Position numbers and translations under genes: made by a program. DNA of 64,000 nucleotides, from positions 236,814 to 300,813 of the forward strand of contig NZ_DGUZ01000021.1 in assembly GCF_002394865.1 (NCBI RefSeq). The letters are read 5' to 3'. The notes under the pieces were generated by a model. It had not been told where the DNA came from. It did not search any database and saw nothing but the letters and a program-made list of their open reading frames with translations. Source of the stretch: Fibrobacter sp. UBA4297 (GTDB lineage Bacteria; Fibrobacterota; Fibrobacteria; Fibrobacterales; Fibrobacteraceae). Positions 59,101 to 64,000 of this stretch are shown here, in pieces (the first letter of the stretch is position 1; each line of letters opens with the position of its first letter).

Positions 59101-59537
59101 AAATCATCGCCTACGTCCTTGGAGCAACCGTTGATAACGCCGAAAGCGTACTCCGCGCAGAAATTGCAAAAGTGCTCACGGGTTACATGATTCCTTCGAG
59201 AATCATCACGATGGAATCTTTCCCGCTTTCTGCAAACGGCAAGGTTGACAAAAAGCAGCTCCCAATTCCGGAAGCGCCAATCGCATCAACACAAAACGCA
59301 ACCAACACAACAGCAAGCGAAAACATCTCCGATGAAGAAAAAGCAATGCTTGAACTCTGGCAAAGCGTTTTCGAGAATCCAGGTATCACGCTTGATGACG
59401 ACTTCTACTCCATAGGCGGTGATTCCATCACCTTGATGAAACTCGTCGACAAGATTGCTCTAGACCTCAAGAAAACCGTAAGCATCGACCAGATTCTCCA
59501 AGCTAAAAATATCAAGGAATTCATAACTCTCATCTAG
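53178..59537 (+). CDS. NRPS: ACP-Cy-A-PCP-Cy-A-PCP (starter and first two cysteine modules)
   Basis: A 2119-residue protein that begins with a carrier domain (Ser34 in FEDSIQMF), as HMWP2 and PchE do. Module 1: Cy (85-515) with E211-x4-D216-x2-S219; A (525-1000) with YTSGSTGVPKG at 659, CFDLSVYDLF at 703, pocket D-L-Y-N-L-S-L-I-W (exact cysteine code), NGKLDRK at 985; PCP Ser1049. Module 2: Cy (1112-1530) with the full motif D1239-x4-D1244-x2-S1247; A (about 1545-2020), pocket again D-L-Y-N-L-S-L-I-W; PCP Ser2083 in GGDSITLM. No methyltransferase, epimerase or thioesterase domain is present, so the chain must pass to another protein. AAGGAG lies before the ATG. Last gene of the operon. Confidence 0.95.
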   Translation: MSQLSQKEILEIVNQILKQNVQTDTSLYEVFEDSIQMFRFLGEVKNQLSIEFGMLDLVKAETIGDLVDKIQEKLGNGAEVEKKISLTPMQQSYRLGREQFFHGSVNSTHIYFEVEHALDIDKAEECISKLIEKHEALRAFVEDEDQCILAKDICKNFKITREAVAESDLKQHLEQKRLRAQTEMRDLGKWPLFDITNISTEKRSIAAIDLELMFIDGLSAQGLASEFLSLYHDGVLPSFDFDNNQQYIDWIKSRKDSTKHDNDAEFWHKIEADIPAAPKFPVISTNDNEANICNRVQRKFSKETLRKMEITARKNGVTSSVVLFYLYLKTLARFSESGDFSVNITMLNRPYGIEGMDHIIGDYTSNVIFDFSSKVLEGLNVRDTLQKVRDRMYERIDHSAYEGVEVIRDLIRQKQIDKENPMPIVFTSMLFGRLPEPQGLQVNYVQSQTSQVSIDNQICKTHDGGLMISWDYLEKIFPKDFIFEMFQFYGESIEEFAESADFTSPVISVEKRVEAYNSTAKAFSIEHPIAYLQRSFAKFRDNIALQDGVMTTMNYGELEDSIRKAMFMLKMQGVTCGDSVAILSQKNFSTVITILATMGLGATYIPVDAKWPEDRKNYIVKNSNCKLLVEPQKLVESPTRERADFAPNPDLNATAYVIYTSGSTGVPKGVLISYAAMMNTIIDINERMGVNEHSTILGLSSYCFDLSVYDLFGTLIAGGKLDIAKDIRETDEIRKFMDSSKNILWNSVPAGMELFIDSLDESYTNNELKSVLLSGDWISVSLPERIRKHFPNAKIYSLGGATEASIWSIYFPIVHVEPTWQSIPYGYPLTNQTIYVLNESLEICPPEVQGEIYIGGVGVAQGYANCEEKTKAAFIEHPKFGRIYKTGDFGRFSSNGYVVFLGRKDSQVKVGGYRIELGEIEQRMNAIASVDSAIVVLDTNKQIVAFYTGTQQDKEWFKNELSQFLPVYMIPHKFIHLDAMPLSSNGKLDRKTLMQNLAAGSATIANAAEAKAPVVLTETQSAIIDIWKTVLELKEIDCNLDFFELGGDSIKAQRIAQRIDQKYGIRVPFVSVLNAQNARDFAESVEDMIVPKSATEAFSATDSSESGKGREFPMTGVQLAYLNGRNDHFELGKYNAHYYFEIESQYTIPEIENAIRKVVKKHDAFRAIFLPNGTQKVLTDVPDYKMEVVNCTPAERENETLKIRNELSHHIYQHDKWPLFTFKAVDYGEDTRTVFVSFDLMVCDGDSMQIFFSDLGRILRKQPFEEHIGYSYERYVRDLSHSRDEKRYEEDKAYWMERLPTFPEYPHVPLAQKVSDCTEYTITRKQDVICKKTWSNFKKVAKEHRLSPSALLCTIYAKVLERWSNQQDMVLNLTAFERKPFHKDVEKIIGDFTKLLPLALSMNENDLWKQASDVQTRIMDGLEHLSYDGTEIMRELAKSRNQFGKAILPVVFTCVLFDAPENYYEVLGKLRYSISQTPQIFIDNQIAEMGQKLYVTWDVVKEIFEPEIIDQIFKDFVENIRYIANGENKLHFPEIRNVWNRYNLTVGAAPAKTLHGLVNNAMQKYKDRTAVVGKESSLTYAELDILSNRIANYLHDNGVIRGDRVAVLGERIPETIASILGILKAGGVYVPIDVSYPKERVDFIMQDGNCKFLLKKSYLESKGILSYSEKSLPTINTPKDEAYIIYTSGSTGKPKGVIMQHGATANTIIDVNDRLMLNENDALIGISSICFDLSVYDIFGALSSGAKLALVSDARDMREVCEVLRVQNVTIWNSVPVLFDMAMKHRISTNDSSNLSLRKVLLSGDRIPLDICTTSKNAGCKADLISLGGATEAAIWSIIYPFSEVRPEWDCVPYGYPMKNQTFYVLNADLKPCPPEVQGDLYIGGVGLAKGYNNDPEKTSKAFINHPKLGRIYRTGDLGKLKTEGFIEFLGRSDTQIKLNGFRIELGEIEAALTHTGLVTRAVVALKDVPGNGKQIIAYVLGATVDNAESVLRAEIAKVLTGYMIPSRIITMESFPLSANGKVDKKQLPIPEAPIASTQNATNTTASENISDEEKAMLELWQSVFENPGITLDDDFYSIGGDSITLMKLVDKIALDLKKTVSIDQILQAKNIKEFITLI

Positions 59538-59567
59538 TAGTCAAAAACTCTCCTTAGTAAAAAACTA

Positions 59568-59595
59568 GCGTCGGGCGCAAAGCCCGGCGCTTTTC
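59568..59595 (+). terminator. Rho-independent terminator of the NRPS operon
   Basis: GCGTCGGGC-GCAAA-GCCCGGCGC forms a 9-bp stem with one T-G pair, followed by TTTTC. It is 31 bases past the last NRPS stop. Confidence 0.88.
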
Positions 59596-59652
59596 GCATT
59601 TCGTTCCTTTGCATTCCACATCAATCCTTGCGCATTACATGCCCCGCCACCA

Positions 59653-59685
59653 AAAAAATATGGCGCGCCTTTCGGCACGCCATAC
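59653..59685 (-). terminator. Rho-independent terminator of the receptor-lipoprotein unit (repeat-derived)
   Basis: On the minus strand TATGGCGTGCC-GAAA-GGCGCGCCATA is an 11-bp stem with one G-U pair, followed by TTTTTTT. The same palindrome recurs at 63391-63426 after feoB. Confidence 0.85.
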
Positions 59686-59744
59686 TTGTCTTTCTTCTAT
59701 GGGAGTCTGGATCAGAAGAGTAGGAGTCTCAAATCCTAAATTAA

Positions 59745-60965
59745 TTAGTCCTGAATCGGAACGATATAGTAAGCCGTTCCCGTCTTAACATCCATTTCCT
59801 TTTTGACCTTGCCAGAAGCAATGTCGTAGCGGTAGATGGCACCACCCTTGCTGTCAGCATGGCCAAGCAAAACGCTCTTGCCATCGGCATCCAAGTGGAT
59901 AGACGGTGCAAACCACGGAATCGTCGGGCTCAAGTCAAGCTTCTTGATGGTCTTCTTGTAGACATCAACGACAACAAAGTACCATTCATAGTTATTGAAG
60001 TTCGTCGGGTCTTCAAAGTTACCAAAGAAACCCATGAACTTACCGTCACCCATATAGGTACCGCCAACCATCAAATGATTGTTATTGGTCTTCTTGCCAT
60101 CATATTCAGTTTCATTCATGCGGAAAATCCAATCCTTGTCAAATTCGGATTCACCCTTCTTAATGCGCACCCAACCTTCCTTATAGCCTTCAACAAAGCC
60201 GTAAGAAGCATTGGAATAGAAGTAGACATCGCCCTTTTCATCAACAAAGGAAGCCGTGCCGTTCATATCGTCCATACCACCGACAGCAGAGACCTTGTCG
60301 CTATAGACAACCTTCTCGACCTTGTCGGTCTTAGTGTTAATAATGGCAACGGATGCACGCGGGCCAGCAATCATGTTTGTAAAATCAACAAACTGGTTCA
60401 AGCAAACATACATCTTGTCTCCGCTAATCACAGCAGAACCCGGAACCGTACTCAAAGCACCGCTTTCTTCATCGATGTAGCTAGAAAGGTCAATATTTGC
60501 TGTTTCCTTGAGAGTCGTCGGGTCAAGAGCGGTAATCTTATCACCCAAAGCCTGTTCGACATACATCTTGTTCTTGTCTACAAACTTCATTGCAATGGAC
60601 TGCGTTCCCGTAAACTTGGCTGTAGCAGCGGCCTTGTCAGCCATCTTACCATCCTTAACTTCGTAACGGGAAAGAGTGCTGTTCATGGCATTGTCAGCGG
60701 CAAGTACATAGACAGAGCCGTTGAAATACATGACAGAACCAGAATTCGGGGCTTCAGTAAAATCCTTGACAATCTTGGCCTGGTCATCAGAAAGGGAACC
60801 AATTCCAACATACTGGGAAGTTTCCATCATGAAGGAGAATACGTACTTCTGGCCATCGGAATTACCCTGATCATCCGACGATGCATTGGAACCAGAGTCA
60901 TCGCCGCAGCCAGAAAGCATCAAGCCAAAAGCGGCCATAAGAAAGAGAGACTTATAGGATTTCAT
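59745..60965 (-). CDS. Surface or periplasmic lipoprotein, DUF4374-like beta-propeller, linked to the TonB receptor
   Basis: The ATG at 60965 gives a lipoprotein signal peptide (SLFLMAAFGLMLSGC, Cys20) and a Ser/Asp/Asn-rich spacer. The ~370-residue rest shows repeated four-strand blades (VMYFNGSVYVLAADN, KNKMYVEQALGDKITALDP, SGDKMYVCLNQ, EKGDVYFYSNAS, GGTYMGDGKFMGFFG, DGKSVLLGHADSKGGAIYRY), as in DUF4374 proteins encoded beside iron-siderophore receptors in Bacteroidetes. A role in holding the metal chelate at the surface is inferred. It follows the receptor gene after 89 bases containing a palindromic repeat. Confidence 0.85.
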   Translation of the reverse strand: MKSYKSLFLMAAFGLMLSGCGDDSGSNASSDDQGNSDGQKYVFSFMMETSQYVGIGSLSDDQAKIVKDFTEAPNSGSVMYFNGSVYVLAADNAMNSTLSRYEVKDGKMADKAAATAKFTGTQSIAMKFVDKNKMYVEQALGDKITALDPTTLKETANIDLSSYIDEESGALSTVPGSAVISGDKMYVCLNQFVDFTNMIAGPRASVAIINTKTDKVEKVVYSDKVSAVGGMDDMNGTASFVDEKGDVYFYSNASYGFVEGYKEGWVRIKKGESEFDKDWIFRMNETEYDGKKTNNNHLMVGGTYMGDGKFMGFFGNFEDPTNFNNYEWYFVVVDVYKKTIKKLDLSPTIPWFAPSIHLDADGKSVLLGHADSKGGAIYRYDIASGKVKKEMDVKTGTAYYIVPIQD

Positions 60966-61009
60966 TGTTTTTCCTTTTTTTGTTATTGTTAAATATTCTG
61001 TTTTGTCAC

Positions 61010-61047
61010 GCCCGCGTGGTTCGGCAGGCTCACCAACCTTAGCGGGC
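61010..61047. repeat. Palindromic repeat between the receptor and lipoprotein genes
   Basis: GCCCGC and GCGGGC enclose GGTTCGGCAGGCTCACCAACC, itself an inverted word of a type (GGTTGG..GCCTGCCGAACC) common between bacterial genes. It may reduce but not stop read-through into the lipoprotein gene. Confidence 0.6.
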
Positions 61048-61054
61048 ATCTCCT

Positions 61055-63259
61055 TTAAAGCGAAAATTTTATCTTCGTCGCAAAAGTGCGACCTGGCTTA
61101 GATTCTCCGTACTTGTCATAGACAAGTTCATCCGTAAAATTTTTGACTTCAAAACTCCAAGAGAGCTTATTTGCCATAATGGAGTATTCAACACCTAAAT
61201 CTTGCGAGAACGAACTCGGGATTGTACGATCTTGTTTTGCCGAAACTTTCCAGCCGTAATAATATTCATCCGTATAATTTGCAAACCAATAAAGTTTGAA
61301 GAAGTCATCGCGGAAGAACAAATCACCAATATGGAATTCTGCACCAAAATTCATATAGAACGTCGGCGTATTCGGAACAGTAAGACCTTTCGCAATACCA
61401 AACGACATATCCGCTTCGCGGCTTTCTGCATCCTGCTTTGTCAAGTTAAACGAGAGCGCAACATATTCGTTCACATCAATCGCAGCGTCAATTTCAAATC
61501 CTGAAGTTATTGTACCGACGCTATTATAATACGGGCGCGGAACAGAGGCGTAATTATTCCAATAAATCCGATCTTCCATCAGCAAATAGAACCAGTTGAA
61601 TTCCAAGTGCATTTTAAGCAAAAGGGGAATCTTGTCCAAATCAAGTTCTGCACCGGCAGTAAAATTATCAGACTTCTCTGGCTTCAAGTTTGGTGCGCAT
61701 TGTACATAAACGCCATCGCCAAAAATTTCTTCACGCGTCGGGAATCGCAAACTGTGCTGATAGCCACCCTTGAGCGCAAGCGATTCAATAATTTTCACTC
61801 GAATGTTTTCACTATAGCCAATATCCTTATTCGTTGCATCATCATCTGTCAGGCGTTTCAACTTACCATCAACATCATCAGCTTTTATGCTATAATAATA
61901 CGCCTTAATTCCAGCCACATTCTGGATTCGCTTATCCCAGAAATTATTTTCAAGAGAAATCCCTGTCACTACGGAATGGCTATATCCCGGGAATCCCGCA
62001 TTATTCAGAAGCTGTCCCTTGGCTGCAAGCTTGTCAACCGGATCCTGCGATTCATAGCGGTACAAGCCACTCCATGTCAGAGAATGATTTTCATTGAAAG
62101 CGTAATCAACATTCCAAGGCATCGTCAACGTATAATTTTCACGTTCAATGAACGTCGCGCTACCCATAGAAATTTCACCAGAAACGCCCTTTGATTCCTT
62201 GAAATTCGTCTTATCCCAGCCGTAATAATACACATGGCTCGTATCAACAACTTGATCCTTAGCGTAATTGAAATTAAGAGACAAACCCGCTGAAAGTCCC
62301 TTTACAAAAAGGTCCTTTTTCTCTAAGCCAAGAGAAACGCCATAGCCCCACGCTTCAGCAAAAGCATCCTCAACACGGTGCGCTGTTGACTGAATTTCTT
62401 TATTCATACCGCCAAAACTTGCGCCCAACGAAATTCTATCAAACCAGAAATTATTCAAGTTGACAAACGGCGAAATGCTATAGCTGTAATAACGGTCATG
62501 TTCACGCGTCACCGTCGTATCCATATACGGCGTAGTAAATTCATAATCGTTATCGGAATAGTTGTAATAAGCCGAAATTCCCGTTTCTACAGTGCGCTGT
62601 TTTGCAGAATCGGCCACCCACACGTATTTTGCATCAAGCGATGCCTTATGTGTATTGAAACTTCCGAACGAATAAGAACCTGTAATGGAACTTTCGAACA
62701 AGTTCTTCGTCACAACATTGATAACGCCACCCATGCCATCCGTCGCAAAACGTTCTGGCACATAGCTCTTGTAAACTTCAATGCGATCCACCTTGTCAAT
62801 AGGGATATCATTTATCGAAAGCGAGCCATTCCCATTATCCACAGGCACACCATCGACAAGGACTTTTACGTTCTTGCCTTCCATGCCGCGAATATTGATT
62901 TTACTTTCGCCGCCGAGACCGCCCGATTGACGGACTTTCACGCCCGATGAACGGTTTGTCGCTTCGGCAATTGTGGCGCTAGACCCCTGCAATTCCTTTG
63001 TATCCAAGACCTTAACAGATTCGGCCTTTGTCTTCGTATCAACAGGAGTAGCTTCCGCTTCGCTTTCATCCTCGACAGACAAGCCATCAAGAACTGTAAC
63101 ATCCGAGGGCTTTGAGGGCTTTTCGCCTACAGCTGCGGGTTCATCAGCAACTGTAGCGGGTTCATCAAAAAATGCATCGTCATAGCTTGTCACTTCATCA
63201 GTCTGAGCAAACACGCAAGCAGAACATAACGCAACGGAAAAAGTAATCTTCTTATTCAT
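61055..63259 (-). CDS. TonB-dependent outer-membrane receptor (probable metallophore receptor)
   Basis: A 734-residue receptor. A signal peptide (MNKKITFSVALCSACVFA) is followed by an Asp/Glu/Pro-rich stretch with a possible TonB box (DVTVLDGLSVEDE). The plug domain lies at about 75-200 (ATIAEATNRSSGVKVRQSGG; INIRGMEGKNVKVLVDGVPV; IDKVDRIEVYKS; GGVINVVTKN), and a 22-strand barrel ends in TFATKIKFSL. No N-terminal signalling domain is present, so control is from the AraC regulator rather than a sigma/anti-sigma pair. A 45-bp element shared with the tonB promoter region lies upstream. It is the likely entry port for the metal complex of the NRPS product. Confidence 0.93.
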   Translation of the reverse strand: MNKKITFSVALCSACVFAQTDEVTSYDDAFFDEPATVADEPAAVGEKPSKPSDVTVLDGLSVEDESEAEATPVDTKTKAESVKVLDTKELQGSSATIAEATNRSSGVKVRQSGGLGGESKINIRGMEGKNVKVLVDGVPVDNGNGSLSINDIPIDKVDRIEVYKSYVPERFATDGMGGVINVVTKNLFESSITGSYSFGSFNTHKASLDAKYVWVADSAKQRTVETGISAYYNYSDNDYEFTTPYMDTTVTREHDRYYSYSISPFVNLNNFWFDRISLGASFGGMNKEIQSTAHRVEDAFAEAWGYGVSLGLEKKDLFVKGLSAGLSLNFNYAKDQVVDTSHVYYYGWDKTNFKESKGVSGEISMGSATFIERENYTLTMPWNVDYAFNENHSLTWSGLYRYESQDPVDKLAAKGQLLNNAGFPGYSHSVVTGISLENNFWDKRIQNVAGIKAYYYSIKADDVDGKLKRLTDDDATNKDIGYSENIRVKIIESLALKGGYQHSLRFPTREEIFGDGVYVQCAPNLKPEKSDNFTAGAELDLDKIPLLLKMHLEFNWFYLLMEDRIYWNNYASVPRPYYNSVGTITSGFEIDAAIDVNEYVALSFNLTKQDAESREADMSFGIAKGLTVPNTPTFYMNFGAEFHIGDLFFRDDFFKLYWFANYTDEYYYGWKVSAKQDRTIPSSFSQDLGVEYSIMANKLSWSFEVKNFTDELVYDKYGESKPGRTFATKIKFSL

Positions 63260-63319
63260 CTTCAGGAAACCCCAATTCCAACATGGACGAGAAAAAATAA
63301 ATTAAGCACCTACGATTCT

Positions 63320-63364
63320 TCTACTCTAAATAGTTTTAAAACAATCCAATTAGACAAAGCTAAT
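63320..63364. promoter_or_regulatory. Shared 45-bp element upstream of the receptor gene
   Basis: TCTACTCTAAATAG..TCCAATTAGAC..CTAAT has 35 of 45 bases identical to 33226-33270. It lies 60-105 bases upstream of the receptor start, in the same orientation relative to the gene as at tonB. Good candidate for the operator of the island's AraC regulator. Confidence 0.65.
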
Positions 63365-63390
63365 TTCTCGTCATTCTGAGTGCAGCGATA

Positions 63391-63426
63391 TAAAACAAGT
63401 ATGGCGCACCGTTCGGCACGCCATAC
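63391..63426 (-). terminator. Palindrome after feoB, likely terminator
   Basis: On the minus strand GTATGGCGTGCC-GAAC-GGTGCGCCATAC is a 12-bp stem (two G-U pairs), followed by TTGTTTTA. Nearly the same sequence as the terminator at 59653. Confidence 0.7.
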
Positions 63427-63462
63427 CCGCTTCTATTGTAGTCTGGGTTTTTCGAAGAAGTC

Positions 63463-64000
63463 CTAAAGCACCCACAGCGCAATGTGGTAAACGATAAACG
63501 CCAAACCAAGCGAAATCGCAAAGTAATAACCCGCAATTGCAAGCATCCACTTAAGGGAATGCGTTTCACGATACGTTGTACCCATTGCAAGTACACAAGG
63601 GATATTGAACATGGATGCAAAAATAAACGCAAGAGCTTCAGGAATCGAGACCACGGCACGCATCATTTCGCCAAGATTTGCACCCGCCGCATTACGGGCA
63701 ACAAGCGAGAACGCATCAGTTGTACTCGAGAAGACCACGCTCATCACGCCAAGCGACGCTTCCTTGCTAAAGATTCCGCCGATATACGAAATAAACAGTT
63801 GCCAGCGCATACCGAAAATCTGCGTAAACGGTTCAATCGCATTGCCAATGGTGTAAAGCACGCTATGTTCCACATTTCCATCTTTCGAATACGAAATAAG
63901 CCAGAACAAAAGGGACACAAACCAAATGACCGCAATCGCCTTCTTGAAAACCGCCCAGACATTGCGAGCAACCGTCTTGAGCAAAATTTTCCAATGTGGC
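63463..64000 (-). CDS. feoB: Ferrous iron transport protein B, C-terminal membrane part (cut by window edge)
   Basis: The frame enters from the right edge and ends at 63463, giving the last ~180 residues of FeoB. Visible marks are RNVWAVFKKAIAVIWFVSLL, GGIFSKEASLGVMSVVF (the second Gate motif with its Lys-Glu), FASMFNIPCVLAMGTTYRET (the conserved Cys in the pore helix) and WMLAIAGYYFAISLGLAFIV. FeoB moves Fe2+ through the inner membrane with help from its N-terminal GTPase domain, which lies outside the window. Its place next to the receptor unit fits iron as the metal handled by this island. Confidence 0.85.
   Translation of the reverse strand, partial: PHWKILLKTVARNVWAVFKKAIAVIWFVSLLFWLISYSKDGNVEHSVLYTIGNAIEPFTQIFGMRWQLFISYIGGIFSKEASLGVMSVVFSSTTDAFSLVARNAAGANLGEMMRAVVSIPEALAFIFASMFNIPCVLAMGTTYRETHSLKWMLAIAGYYFAISLGLAFIVYHIALWVL

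Noticed and set aside
33430..59537. Salicylate or 2,3-dihydroxybenzoate synthesis gene in the NRPS operon
   Set aside because: None of the proteins has the chorismate-using enzyme motifs; the only starter candidate is the FAAL-like ligase. A gene elsewhere in the genome cannot be excluded.

Overview
The window looks like chromosomal DNA of a Fibrobacter (Fibrobacter succinogenes or a close relative). The evidence is a protein made almost entirely of the Fibrobacter succinogenes major paralogous (FISUMP) domain, a secreted GH10 xylanase with a Ser/Asp/Lys-rich linker and a C-terminal sorting-type domain, and many short palindromic and heptameric intergenic repeats. No rRNA, insertion sequence or CRISPR array is visible. 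One tRNA gene, tRNA-Arg(CCU), is present with a consensus promoter and a strong terminator.

Left half (1-25.9 kb), mostly housekeeping and cell-surface genes. It holds an N-terminal fragment of a probable family-4 uracil-DNA glycosylase, coaBC, a membrane acyltransferase, rpsA and cmk, two lipoproteins, a TraB-family protein, the GH10 xylanase, a FISUMP protein, a lipoprotein that joins a flavodoxin domain to a stefin-like cystatin domain, thioredoxin, a Crp/Fnr regulator between two identical 66-bp repeats, mdh and hisS. These are followed by a three-gene surface O-acylation operon (two SGNH proteins and an MBOAT acyltransferase), an M23/LysM cell-wall hydrolase, a divergent CLC transporter and a YciO/Sua5-type protein.

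Right half (25.9-64 kb), a metallophore island. A minus-strand operon encodes TonB, ExbB, ExbD, an MMPL-type RND transporter, a LolA-like periplasmic protein, an outer-membrane barrel and an AraC/PchR-type regulator. Divergent from it, a tightly packed 11-gene plus-strand operon (33.4-59.5 kb) encodes two YbtP/YbtQ-like ABC half-transporters, a type II thioesterase, three multidomain NRPS proteins, a stand-alone cyclization protein, a thiazolinyl-imine reductase, a saccharopine-dehydrogenase-like reductase, an Sfp-type phosphopantetheinyl transferase and a FAAL-like acyl-AMP ligase. Convergent to it are a surface lipoprotein, a TonB-dependent receptor and the C-terminal part of feoB. A 45-bp element with 35 identical positions lies upstream of both tonB and the receptor gene and probably ties the island into one regulon.

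How the island may work (inference). The assembly line resembles those for pyochelin and yersiniabactin, but all four adenylation domains carry a cysteine-type code, there are four cyclization domains, and no salicylate-making gene is in the window. The starter instead appears to be a carboxylic or fatty acid activated by the FAAL-like ligase. A consistent order is ligase, then ACP-Cy-A-PCP-Cy-A-PCP, then the split module (trans Cy plus A-PCP), then Cy-A-MT-MT-PCP-TE. The product would be an acyl chain followed by up to four cysteine-derived thiazoline or thiazolidine rings with methylation and reduction. It would be exported, bind a metal, and return through the TonB receptor and the ABC pair. 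I consider this the most likely undescribed system in the window.
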